64,000 nucleotides of DNA from Oreocharis arfaki (taxonomy: Eukaryota > Chordata > Aves > Passeriformes > Paramythiidae). Below the pieces are notes generated by a model that worked only from the letters and a program-made list of their open reading frames with translations, had not been told where the DNA came from and did not search any database. A program made the position numbers and the translations under genes. The stretch spans positions 124,001 through 188,000 of the forward strand of contig VZRR01009904.1 of NCBI GenBank assembly GCA_013398015.1. Direction: 5' to 3'. Of the stretch, positions 28,701 to 38,212 are shown piece after piece. Each line of letters begins with the position of its first letter. The stretch's first letter is position 1.

Positions 28701-29925
28701 CTGGTTTGGGATCACTTAAAAATTAATTACCTCTAAAATGGTTTCTTTATTTTCCTTTGGTACCTCTTGTTCAAAATAGCATAGCGACACTAATCCCAAG
28801 TACAAATTCAGACACCATAATATCTGATCATTTCTGTAGCACAGGAAGAGATCTTAGCTTCATTGAACTGCAAATTAAAACTTCTGAAGAAGCACCTGCA
28901 CAGATACTTGCCTTTTAGACAAATATTGTCTACATCACAGGCATTCAAGAAGATAAACCATTATTGGCTATGAAAATGAGTATTTCCTCTATATACAAAC
29001 ATACACACTTTGAAAGCATGCTGTAGACATGATTAACAGCTAAGCTTTTAACCAACTACGCCAATTTTTACGGATTTTTTTTAACCAACAACGCCATTTT
29101 TACTGCTGTCCCCTGCCTCCGACCACAATCTTGTATCAAGTTTTAATGCCTTTGAAACCCATCAAGGTAAAAGCGTTCTGTATTTTCAAAGCGAATGTGA
29201 CCCTCCGAAAAAACTTTTAAGAAAACCCCCTCAAACCAAGCAAAAGTGAAGGAAAACCAAGCAAAATCGCTCTTTTGGATACACCTTCTTCAGTCAAACG
29301 TGATTTATTATTTCATAAAACACTGAGGCGAATTTGGCATGTGCTACTTTGCTTCCACTTCCTTGGGAGTGCGGCTGCTGCTCAGAGAGCGGGGGGTGCC
29401 TTGGGGGTGTCCCCTCTGCACCTCCAGTGCCCCCCGCAGCTTCAGCGTCTGCTCTGATCGCGCTCCCCACCCCTCTCTGCCTGCTACAGGTGTTCCTCAG
29501 CCACTCCTCGCAGCCGCTGAGCAGCCTGGCCACCCTACAGGGGCTGTTGCAGAATAACATCTTACTTCTTCTCGGACCAGGAAGAACAGCAAGGCAGGGC
29601 GTGACAGCCCCCGCTCCTCCTGATGTGCGCCCTTAAAACCAAGCAGAACCACCTATTTCGCATAGAAAAGCTCTTATGAACACAGAAATTACAGCCGCTC
29701 AGCCGCCTGGCCGGGTACCTCAGCGGGCTCCTGCGCACAGCGCAACCGCTCCTGCAGCCCCAGCACGCTCCGCGCAGCGCTCCGCCCNCGCTCCGCCTCT
29801 TCTCCGCCTTGGCCCCGGCACCGCCGCCACTCCGCCCCTTCTCCGCCTTGGCCCTGGCCCCGGCACCGCCAGCGGGGCCGCTCCGCCACCGCCCGCCCTT
29901 CTTGTAGGCGCGCCGGCTCCGCCAT
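13650..29925 (-). CDS. Elongin A-like protein (paralogue of ELOA/TCEB3), 11 coding exons
   Basis: Spliced CDS on the minus strand, in transcript order: 29925-29719, 23215-23159, 21478-21366, 20278-19585, 18165-18066, 17258-17094, 16550-16453, 15700-15520, 15185-15062, 13964-13849, 13708-13650. The sum is 1914 nt, or 637 residues plus TGA. All introns are GT-AG and all phases agree. Domains: TFIIS N-terminal (LW) domain at about residues 52-121; Lys/Ser-rich linker 127-281; the Elongin A signature PPTMSFESYL at 286-295; BC-box TLHEQCVRVL at 431-440, fitting the Elongin B/C-binding pattern; then an F-box-like segment (GGVPFEILEPVL, 451-462); the YESWREMYLRL block; and a C-terminal IAPIMKKTLKDLKSR tail. 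Family role: stimulates RNA polymerase II elongation with Elongin B/C and serves as a CUL5-RBX2 ligase receptor for stalled RPB1. It is shorter than human ELOA (about 770 residues), mainly in the linker. Canonical avian ELOA is, to my recollection, on another chromosome, so I infer a paralogue. The start codon is the weakest part. Confidence 0.9.
13849..13964 (-). CDS. Elongin A-like exon 10
   Basis: A 116-nt exon, Asn/Ser-rich and poorly conserved, ending with KKPTK as in the ELOA C-terminal tail. The acceptor is TTTTAAAAG and the donor GTAAGT. Placement rests on phase, splice sites and the terminal KPT. Confidence 0.82.
14100..14168 (-). mobile_element. Short CR1 3' end fragment
   Basis: AAAATCATAGGATGATTCAGG followed by TTAGAAGGGATCACAGGTGATCATC is the reverse complement of a diverged CR1 terminus. 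It lies in the intron between Elongin A-like exons 9 and 10. Confidence 0.7.
15062..15185 (-). CDS. Elongin A-like exon 9
   Basis: A 124-nt exon encoding GRQVKMAYMTGAAKPPRSI. It matches the ELOA motif with KMAF and AKPPR. Three AG acceptors lie close together here; only the one at 15187-15186 (TATTAG) keeps the reading frame with the GRQ residues. Confidence 0.92.
15520..15700 (-). CDS. Elongin A-like exon 8
   Basis: A 181-nt exon encoding ETDHLWKKHCQRDFK, then EYESWREMYLRL, then LTKNI and SEKPK. It is among the best conserved parts of the family and aligns with ELOA without gaps. Confidence 0.94.
16453..16550 (-). CDS. Elongin A-like exon 7 (F-box-like segment)
   Basis: A 98-nt exon encoding LQEAGGVPFEILEPVLIRCT and then PEQLFRIEKYNL. 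This is the conserved segment directly after the BC-box in Elongin A. The split leucine codon joins exon 6 with exactly the ELOA spacing. Confidence 0.94.
17094..17258 (-). CDS. Elongin A-like exon 6 (BC-box)
   Basis: A 165-nt exon with LNSKMQVYSGSK and the BC-box TLHEQCVRVL followed by HNNIE. This is nearly the ELOA sequence. The Cys and both flanking hydrophobic positions required for Elongin C binding are intact. The donor is GTGAGT. Confidence 0.94.
18066..18165 (-). CDS. Elongin A-like exon 5
   Basis: A 100-nt exon encoding AKVASLQELLNTPLPKTLPG and following residues. It corresponds to the Pro/Leu-rich stretch between linker and BC-box region in ELOA. It is weakly conserved; it was placed by splice sites (ACAG acceptor, GTAAGA donor) and phase. 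Confidence 0.82.
19585..20278 (-). CDS. Elongin A-like exon 4 (charged linker and PPTMSFESYL motif)
   Basis: The largest exon (694 nt, 231 whole codons). It encodes a Lys/Ser/Glu-rich, presumably disordered linker. It ends with EEFEPPTMSFESYLTYDE and a basic cluster NKRKRK that could serve as a nuclear localisation signal. The acceptor is a clean T-run followed by CACAG. The exon opens with a nine-A run, so indel errors in low-quality reads would break the frame here. Confidence 0.92.
21366..21478 (-). CDS. Elongin A-like exon 3 (end of LW domain)
   Basis: A 113-nt exon encoding ETGIDKTVKSFRKHAF and continuing through QWKKL. This is the Leu-Trp core that names the LW domain of TFIIS, Elongin A and Med26. 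The donor leaves a split codon (AG|G) that exon 4 completes. Confidence 0.9.
23159..23215 (-). CDS. Elongin A-like exon 2 (LW domain)
   Basis: A 57-nt, phase 0/0 exon encoding 19 residues (IIKTLEILQSLDLSLDILE). It matches the ELOA stretch that continues to VDILVE. It has a strong GTAAGT donor and a CAG acceptor. The exon is too short to find without reading splice sites. Confidence 0.88.
23216..29718 (-). other. Intron 1 of the Elongin A-like gene
   Basis: A 6.5-kb AT-rich intron with no supported coding exon. It includes an A-rich run near 26926-27008. A 33-nt-period imperfect direct duplication lies at 29047-29103, close to the island. The 133-codon frame at 26273-26674 resembles no family I know and is left out. 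Confidence 0.7.
26926..27008. repeat. A-rich low-complexity run
   Basis: Irregular CAAAA, CCAA and poly-A words, typical of avian intronic low-complexity sequence. It lies in intron 1 of the Elongin A-like gene. Confidence 0.85.
29719..29925 (-). CDS. Elongin A-like exon 1 (start of LW domain)
   Basis: The segment LGLQERLRCAQEPAE ends exactly at a GT donor (29718-29717). Joined to exon 2 it aligns without gaps to the ELOA LW domain. The proposed ATG at 29925 is the only in-frame start visible upstream before the sequence leaves the island core. It adds about 45 Arg/Gly/Gln-rich residues that mammalian ELOA lacks. An unresolved base lies at 29788; its codon reads CGN, so arginine whatever the base. 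The true start could differ if the GC-rich repeat here is misassembled. Confidence 0.65.
29791..29871 (-). repeat. Two-copy coding minisatellite in exon 1
   Basis: Imperfect tandem units of roughly 40 nt encode WRCRGQGQGGEGAE and then WRRCRGQGGEEAE (residues 19-45). The repeat abuts the unresolved base at 29788. Confidence 0.7.
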
Positions 29926-30462
29926 TGGCCGTTCCTCCTGGCTGGGCTGGTTGTTCGCTACTCAGCTAGCAGCAATAACAGCACGGACTGTGTGCTGTTC
30001 TCTGCCCCGCGGGACTCCATTTGAGCACACAGTGCGGTGCTGAGCAAGCACAGCGTCGCTGGAGTGAGGCCGTGGAGATGAGTCGGGGAGCGGCCTGCCC
30101 AGGGAACGCCGTGGCGTGCGCAGTGCCCCTGCCAGGGCGGGCCCGTCAGGCGGCCGTGCCAGCCTCGGGAGCAGCCCCGAGCCGCCCCTGTGCCGCGGGC
30201 GCCACACGGAGAGTGTCACTCGCTGGTGCGCACCTGTCCTGTCAGCTGCACTCACCTCGAGGCCCGTGGCATCCCTGGTGACTCTGCGTGGCACCGAGGC
30301 TGCCCTGTGGAAGGGTGGTGCCTTGTGCTGGGGTAGCGAGGCCAAGCCGTGGAGCCGTGACCGACGCCCGCAGGCAGCCCACTGCAGTCCTGACTCGGGC
30401 TGAAGAGAACATCCTTTTCTTTAGGTCCTGCCTTACTTCCACCCTGATGCCTAATGCTTGTG

Positions 30463-30524
30463 GTTTCGTTTTTTGTTTTTTTGTTTGGTTGGGGTTTTTT
30501 TGGGTTTTTTGTTTGGTTTTTTTT
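30463..30524. repeat. T/G-rich low-complexity run
   Basis: Alternating poly-T, GTTTGG and GGGG words immediately outside the CpG island. Confidence 0.85.
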
Positions 30525-33500
30525 AGGGGCTTTTGGGCCCTGCAGGTTTCACCAGGGCTCTCCAATGGATCACCTAAAAAGCTAATGACAGGGAACCAGT
30601 CTTTGCTGCTGTGTGAACTGCACATCTGAAACGGGATCTCTGCCATGGAGCTTGCCAGGGCTGAGCATGTGTGTGAAAGACTCTCAAGCTGAATGAATCC
30701 CTCCTAAACAAATCTGAGTGTTTGCCGAATTTCCTGGGAAGTTACTCTAGATGTAATGAAAATAGGTACACAGAACACCCTTCACTCTTTAAGGTGGTGT
30801 TTGGGAGAAGTGTTTTAAAAAAGTGCATCCAGTCTGAACTACAGCAGTATTTTAAGTAGGCGAAAGTCTGGTATCTGCATGTTAGGGTTGCTGCTCTTGC
30901 GAAATAGATCTTACTACAACTTTGCACATTGTATAGCAAATTCATCAGCAGAGAAACCAAAATAGCTGATAGACCAATACAGTAGGTAGAGCACTCAGGT
31001 TAGAAATGGAAAAAATAAATCCAGGTCCGTGATGCAGACTGGCTCTCCAATTCCCATACTCATGTTTTTATTTTACAGAAATAATTAACTCATTTTCACA
31101 GTATGTAGAGACTTCATCAACCCTACCTTAAAATAGGCCATTCACAACTAGTTACTCTTCAGTTTGCTGGCCCAGATAGTATAATGTTATTTATACAAAG
31201 TGGCATTTATGCAGAACAAATCTTCAGAGAAATTCCAGCCTTATGATTAAAGTCATTATTGAGTAGGGAAGTTGAGGGTCAGATTGTCGTACAGATTATG
31301 TAATTCTTGTCATAATTTCCATATGTTGTTTGAAAGCCTAATTATCAAGCTTCTGGATTTTTTGAGATGAGGAAGATGTTCTCGCTGCGCAATTATTCTG
31401 GAAGATCATGATTTCATGACAGTGAAGACCACATTTAAAATTGCAGAAGTTTTCTTAGAACAAGAAAAATATTTTTAGCCCAGATCTAACTGAAGCATTT
31501 TTTTGTATTGCTTGTCATAACTGTCAAGAGGAAAGAATTCCGAGTTTACTCAGTCCTTCAAAACTGCAGCCAATGCTGATGATTACGAGGATTTGTTTGT
31601 TTGGCATTGGTGCGTGACTCCTCTTAGGAAGAAGTAGGCTTTACATGCACACTAATACAGCTCCAAAAATTGCTCTGACACTGCTTGCTCAAGGAGTGTG
31701 TTGTGCCATCAGCTCTGTTCCGAGGCTTGCAAACTCTCTTCTCACCCTTAAGAACGTCTCTTTGCCCTACTGCCAGTGCTTAGTGAGTTTCCAAGGAAAG
31801 ACTGAAACCAGATGGAGGAGCAGGCTTTGTTTGAGCTGAGGAGAAGAGCCTGGTGAGCATTTCAGGGGATGGGTCAATGTGAGAGGCTTGGCTGGGCACA
31901 ACTCGGCAAGGAAGTGAGAGCAAATGATCAAGTACCGGGGGAGGTCTGAGTGACCCACTGGGACTGGGCGTCTTGCTGAACACAGTTCCTCAGAGCCACC
32001 TCTGTGAAATCAAGCCCTGTGCATTTGTTCCTGACAGTGTTGTTTTTACCTTTATTCAGCAACTTAAGAAAACCACACTTGTTTTCCATCTCTTTTTTGA
32101 AAAGACTGCAGTTCCCACTGAAATTCAGTGTGCTTTCACAGTTATTTCCAGTCTGCATAAGGAGTTTCACCCTTCCTAAAGGCATTACTGATGTGATTAC
32201 TCAATACATTCAGATTAGTGCCTTTAAAGATACTTTTCATAACTGTTTATCATAGAGAACTAAATTTGGCTTGAGGGTGTGTGGCACTTGGCTGAGCATA
32301 CACATAGTGAGCTGAGCAAACGAAAGAGTCATCATCTAGAGCTGAGCCTGAGTTTTGTTAGCATCTTTAGTTGACCAAGTTGTATCTCCACATGGCCGTG
32401 GCTGTGACACTTGAGTTCCACCGACAAATCAGAGCATGGTGACTTTAAACAAAAAGCTTTCTATTTCCAGAAAGAGTGCAGTAATGGTTGTGCATGGATT
32501 AGAAAAGATGGCTATAACTGTCTTAAGGCCTGTCTTTGCTGACAAAAAAACTTTCCCTATTGTTGATTCTGAACCATGCGCATGGAGCAAATAATAACTC
32601 TTGTTTTTGTTCATTAGGCTGAGAACAAATCTTTTGAAATGTTTCCACTTTTTACTCCTAAGATGTTAAAACATTACTTCATGACCTGCTACTGCTGCAT
32701 GGAATGATAGTATTGTCCTTAGCCACTTATATAGACCAATTGATTATGAAGAAAATTAATTTTTTTTTCCCAAGATTCACTCATACCTAAAAGGATACAT
32801 CTTGAGAGGCTCAAGATATTTTAAAAAAATGTATTACTCCCTCTTTTAAGTGAGAAGACAATAATCTTTGCAAGGACTTCAGTCAATATAAAAATGTTTT
32901 ATAGAAATTAATTTCTATGCCATTTGATAGGAAATAAGCAGAAAGAACATACTATTTTCAAGATATGAGGGAAACAATGTTAAGAATATCTGAAAATTAA
33001 AAAGCATATTAAATCAAAATTTGATTTTTAAAACTATATGATTCGTATTATGTAAATTATATAGATGTATGATCTGCATTATGCAAATATATGAATTTTT
33101 ATCCTGAATTAGTTACTTTTAAAAGACTTTATTGTGTGCTAATTAATGGAAAATGGGAGTGACCACTTCCAAGACCAGCTTGTGTGCCACTCAATATCCA
33201 AGTATGCCATCAGTCATCCTCTGATCTCGAAGACCAAGTAACTAAAGGTTTTGTGGGTCATGTGCTTATGTAGAACCAAAGTTTCAGAACTATGTGAGAT
33301 GTTTGACTTTGTCAGTTTTAGTACATTGAGATGTTGACTCAGTCCCCACAAGATGGTTATCTCTACACTGCCCAGCTCAAAGCAGGTTCAGTATCTTCTG
33401 GAAATTAGAAATTAGTTTTGTCTTTTCAGTGAGGATGCTTCTCCATTGTTGTTTCTGTTGATTTTCAACAGCGAATCATACAAGGATGTTTGGAACATAT

Positions 33501-34119
33501 TCGTAGAGACTGAATAAGAATTAAATTTATTTTACAATGTGCTAGTAAATTTAAAGATATGAAAATTAGAATAATATTTCATTTCTACATATCACGATAG
33601 TGTGTTCGTTCATAGGACAAGTGTTCCCTTAATTAGAAAAAACTAACTAACTGAAAAATAGTAAAAGGAAAAAAAAATCTTTCTCTGAAAAATGTTGGCC
33701 TTTTAGGGCATCTTAAAATTATGAAAATTGATAGAAGTCTGGGCATGAGCTGTTACAAAAGGGAACACTGAGTAACTGTGGCTCACTGATATGATATATA
33801 TTTGGTAGTACTGTTTTAGAAACGTGCTTGTTCTGCCTACAAGACCTAATATTTTACAAGTTCTTAAAACTCATGGAGCATAGTGCAAAATAAATTCTTT
33901 GCATAAAAAATCATTATAACTGAGCCTATTACCGCAAAGCTTCAAAATCTTAAAGGTAGTTGTTGATGTAAGGAATTTTATAATTAAATTGAACTGGTAA
34001 ATTAAAATACATTGAGATGTGTTCAGTGGATGATAGATGTCATCTGACATATTGAGTGAATGCTATAGTTAGTTGTATTTTTCAGGCGGTAGGAATCTAC
34101 ATGTGAGGGAAAAAAAGAC

Positions 34120-34422
34120 ACAGTAGATGGAGACTCTTTTTACAGGAGATCACAAGGAAAAGATGAGGACGGATGGGTACAAGTTACTCCTGGGGAGATT
34201 ATGTTTTGACAGAAGAGGAAAACTTTTCGCAATGAGAACAATCAACCATTGAAATAATCTCCCCAGGGAAGTAAGTGGTGGATTCCCCAAGGTTGGACAC
34301 TTTTAAGATTTACCTGAAGTGTGTGCTGGGCCATCTTGTCAAGACAATGCTTTTGCCAAGAAAGCTGAGACCAGATGATCCATGGTATTCCTTCCAACCT
34401 GGTATTCCATAATTCTATGAAA
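34120..34422 (+). mobile_element. CR1 LINE 3' end
   Basis: Contains GGGTACAAGTTACTCCTGGG, CCATTGAAATAATCTCCCCAG, GTGGATTCCCCAAGGTTGGA and a terminal TTCCAACCTGGTATTCCATAATTCTATGA. This is the standard CR1 3' end in plus orientation. Confidence 0.95.
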
Positions 34423-35182
34423 ATAAGGCTTTGTCCTTGATTTTTCATAGCTGTGGCCCTATTTTTCAAAAAGAAAGCTGGTTGCCTTGTTGCTTTTGGG
34501 AGGGCTGAGCCCTATGTCCCTCTCCTTCGCTCTCATTTCACACATTTGGTTGACTCTAATCTCCTATTCTGTTTTTTCATTCCTACCTTGTGATGTCCTG
34601 TAGCTCTGCCAGCACAGCGATGCCCTTTTGTTGAAAATGACAAGTGTTACTTTGCAGCGGTTGTTGTAAAAGCCCATCCAAGCCTGAAGGCAACCAAATA
34701 AATCTGTCCGATTAAGTGTTATACAAAGCACAGGCAAGGGAAAATCTTCCTGTTCTCAGACTTCCACTTCCCCCAGTACCCTTCCCTTCCCATGCAGACA
34801 CTTGCACTCTTTTTCTCTCTCCCAGGGGATGAAATTCTCCTGGGACGTGAAGGTTTGGCTTTATGTTATTCCTGAGGTTGCCTGGCAAGGATGTGGAAGT
34901 AAGCTATTCCAGTGTACGGAATAACCACCAAGTTAGGATCCACACTTGAGAGACAGAAGATCAAAGTTCACATCTCTGAAAATGTATCAGGATGTAAGCC
35001 ATTATCCATGAAAGCTGAGGCAAGTCTTTTTGGAAGCACTGACCTAACTCCACAAAACAGAACATGACTGAATCCCCGTCAGCTGGTCTCCTTTCCTCTG
35101 CCTGCATTCAAGCATGGAAAATCTAGGATAGTGTAGAGTGCCAGCTTCTCCATGGTGTTTCTGTGGTGTTTCCTATTTTAGG

Positions 35183-35480
35183 TCATAGAATAATATAATC
35201 ATAGAATGGGTTTTGATGGGACCCTCAAAGACTATCTAGTTCCAACCCCGTGCCATGGGACATCTGCTAGACAAAGTTGTTTAAAGTTCCATCCTTGAAC
35301 ACTGTTAAACATCCTTGAAAAACTTGTTGAAGTTCCTGGCCTTGAACACTTCCAGGGATGGGGCATCCAGAGTTTCTCTGTGCATCCTGTTCCAGTGCCT
35401 CACCACGCTCATCATAGAAAGTGTCTTCCCCATGTCCAATCCAAACCCGTGCCCCTCCCTGGCCACATGGCTTTCAGGCT
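35183..35480 (-). mobile_element. CR1 LINE 3' end
   Basis: Begins TCATAGAATAATATAATCAT and continues with AGTTCCAACCCCGTGCCATG and ACTTCCAGGGATGGGGCATC, the reverse complement of CR1. It ends about 310 nt from the unassigned exon. Confidence 0.95.
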
Positions 35481-35793
35481 CCCAGATGGGCACTGAGGAA
35501 CCCCGTGGTTCACCCTACACTCACCTGGGGCAATTATTACCTGCTGTAATTATCTTCACCTTCCCCTCCCTTTCCTCCCCTGTACCTGTGCATTTGCAGG
35601 ATCCAGGCTTGTCCTCCTGATTTCCAGTGGCCAGGCAGTGCAGGGAAGCTGAGCTCCCGTGGCTGGGCAGAGGCAGGGAGCAAGGCATGGAGAGGAGGGG
35701 TCATTTTAAAGAGCACCCGAGCACAGGCTCCGGTCTCTTTTGCTCACTGTGACGGCAAAGTGCCTCACTGAAAACCAGTGCACTGGGACTTAC

Positions 35794-36041
35794 CAAGTGG
35801 CCTCTGATCATTCTCACTCTTTTTTTTCCCACAATTCTTCTCTTTTTGTGTTCGCATTTTCCAAGGAGGAGGCATTTTCACGGACAGCTCTGGGACTGTG
35901 TCCTTCTGAGGAGGGTAAGAGGTTTTTGACTCCTCACTTTGATAGTTTTTAGAAGGTGGCATTTTAATGGGGGGGGGTGCTGGTTGATTGAATACATTGT
36001 TTTGGGACCCCAGGTGTCCTTTGGCATGACTGGTACTTAAG
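35794..36041 (-). CDS. Unassigned candidate coding exon, Pro/Lys/Ser-rich
   Basis: On the minus strand a strong acceptor (CTAATTTATTTTAG, 36043-36042) and a strong donor (GTAAGTC from 35793) enclose 248 nt. In one frame (incoming 1 nt, outgoing 1 nt) it is open for 82 codons. The peptide contains two related blocks, PPPIKMPPSK and LSVKMPPPWKM, then a Lys-rich stretch. I do not recognise a family. Its outgoing phase does not fit Elongin A-like exon 2 (phase 0), so it is not simply an upstream exon of that gene. I found no convincing partner exons in the window. It could be an exon of an unknown minus-strand gene, a relic, or chance. Confidence 0.4.
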
Positions 36042-38180
36042 CTAAAATAAATTAGGTGAAAGCAAACAATTACAGAAAACCAAATCACCCAGGATTTTCA
36101 AAGTTCAGTAGCTTGGTTTTATTATAGGATTGTTTGATTTGTTTTACTGGGTTTACATGTCCCATCACTTACAGTGCTTGTACACTAAGCTAGCTTGTGA
36201 AATTTCTGCTGATGAAAAAGTGTTTCTCAGGAAAAAACTTCAGATAGTGAGAATTTTTGAGAGCTTAAAGCGTCGTATTTAAATGAGCTCTGCAATGAAG
36301 CAATGAGGCAATAAACATTAAGTGCTACATGTATTAAAAATTTTAAGTTACAAGTCTCTGAAAATACTTAGAACAACAGATACGGCTGCCAAAAGAATAT
36401 GCGCTCGCCAACTTTAAAATTGTAACTATTAGTATGCAAAGCTATGATTGTGTGTATAAAAGACAAAGATATCCAAAAGTTTTGTTTCACTTTTTTTCCA
36501 CGCCAACAAATATACACGACACTTGAAACATCATAGGTTTTTTGCAACAAAAGTTGTGTTAAACAGCCAAGTATGCTAAAACATCGGCTCTACCTTCAAG
36601 TGAACCTGTCTTAAAATGGCAAGCTGCTGGGAGGTTGCTATTCTGGGAGGTGACTCTGATAGGTCTCAACAGATGCAGCTCCTGGAATGCAGCCGGAGCA
36701 GGGGAGCCGGGCAGCAGCTGACCCCTGCACTGGCACACTGGCATATCAGGGATCACAGCTCACGTCAGCACGGGCTGACACTGACACTTGGGGCACACAT
36801 GGCCCTCTCCCTCGCCTGCTCTGCACATGGTCGTCACCCAGCAGCAGCAGCAAAAAACTGCTGGTGCTCACAGGCAGCAACCATTCCTTTCTATAATTAA
36901 ATTACCATTTTGTTGCATGCCGTGTGCTTAAGGAATAAATGATGTGCTGAGATTCTCGACTGAAATATTACTGAAGTCTTTTTATTAAGTTATCTGCATA
37001 AACCAGTCATTTGATTTATCATTAATTAGCATTTTTGCATGTTCAGGTTTTTATGACTGCAAGGATCACAAAGAAAATTAGCGTTTGTAAATTGTTTTAA
37101 AATCAATGGATATACTGGAGATAAATGCTATATTTGAATCTATTTGAGTGCTGATCTCAACAATTCTGTTTAAACTGTGTTATTGAAGATCAGCGCTTTC
37201 CTTCAAGTGTATTTGCACATATATATTTTTGTTTGAACTTCTTTGTTACTAGGGGCTGTCTCACATCACATTTGACAAAAATGTGGCTCTTCATTTCACT
37301 GAGAGCTTGCCTAGAGCTGACATATATAATTTAAATATGTGTTCTAACATAACTGTATGGGACTGATTCTTACCTTCACATATGCAGAACTTGTTTAAAA
37401 TAACACATCCTGATAGTTTGCATGACATTTTTTCAAATAGAAGTTAGACATCTTCTCCCTAAATTTCCACAAAATCCTAAAAGTAGGATTATAGATTTCA
37501 AATTACTGACACTGAAAAGCAGTTAAAGTATGCTATGAGCAGAAAGTATTTGCGCATCTGACATGGGAAATAGAAGACTATCAGTCTATAAAATCGAAAG
37601 TTACAAAAACCTGGAAGCAGTTTGGAGCAGAACCTAAATCTAAAATCAGTATGACATCATATTAAAATCTTCTTTCTCTTTATGTCTCATCTCGCTTTTG
37701 TTTCTTTAAGGATTTTTCCCAGTCTTAGTTTTTCCAGGTCAAGTTCTGAACTCACCTGTGAGTCTGCACCAGCCCTGGAGTAAGGATGAACGAAGTTGGA
37801 GGCCCATATTTTTCCTGTGTTTCAGGCTAATGAATTCAGGTCTAGAACCTGTCTGATTCAAATAAATATATATAAAATTTTACACTCTGGCAAGCCCATT
37901 TAGAGAATTTGACTTTCTGAATGTGGTGACAATAGGTAAATGTTAATTTATGACCTTGTTATTTAAAACAAAAAGGAATTACTGAATTACTTGTGGGTGT
38001 ATTCTTCATAACTGGAGTATTGATTGTTATTAATAAGCAGCATGCTACAACCTGGAATTTAGGAAGACAGATCCTGTGTGTTTGATTTTGTGGCATTGTA
38101 TGTATTGACAAAGGTTAGATTTGTTGCATAATCACATAGCTATTAAATTTCTCAACTGTGGTGTTTAATTTTATTTTTAG
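36042..38180. promoter_or_regulatory. KLHL31: Sequence upstream of the KLHL31 coding exons, probable promoter or 5' UTR intron
   Basis: Because the first coding exon starts at a splice acceptor, at least one untranslated exon lies upstream. Features seen: TATAAAAG near 36456; CAGATG at 36670-36675, M-CAT-like GGAATG at 36684-36689 and CAGCTG at 36715-36720 inside a GC-richer patch. These suit a muscle gene but are short and common motifs. The true start site is not resolved. Confidence 0.3.
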
Positions 38181-38212
38181 CACGTGCTTGGCTGTAATAT
38201 TTCATTGCAGTC

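Larger units (their letters stand above)
29350..30410. promoter_or_regulatory. CpG island at the Elongin A-like promoter
   Basis: About 1 kb of GC- and CpG-rich sequence in an otherwise AT-rich region. It covers exon 1 and continues upstream of it. Just before the proposed ATG the minus strand reads GGCCAATGGCGG, which is both a CCAAT box and a YY1-like core, so transcription may start very near or inside the proposed coding start. No TATA box is evident. Several open frames on both strands (for example 30021-30281 and 29962-30345) are expected in GC-rich sequence, and I do not call them genes. Confidence 0.75.
30411..35793. other. Spacer between the Elongin A-like promoter and the unassigned exon
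   Basis: A T-rich low-complexity run at about 30463-30524, then AT-rich unique sequence and two CR1 copies. No supported gene. An untranslated first exon of KLHL31 could be anywhere between here and 38.1 kb. Confidence 0.6.

Noticed and set aside
30021..30629. Overlapping plus-strand frames in the CpG island
   Set aside because: Long stop-free frames are expected in GC-rich DNA. No homology or splice structure was seen, and the frames run into a T-rich repeat.
34617..34703. Possible terminal exon on the plus strand (about 31 codons, after TGTCCTGTAG, with AATAAA at the stop)
   Set aside because: The pyrimidine tract and short frame are suggestive, but the peptide matches nothing I know and no partner exon was found. 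Chance is likely at this length.
36159..36196. Micro-exon on the minus strand with donor GTAAGTGATG
   Set aside because: The phase leaves an immediate stop when joined to the exon at 35794-36041, so it does not support a gene model.
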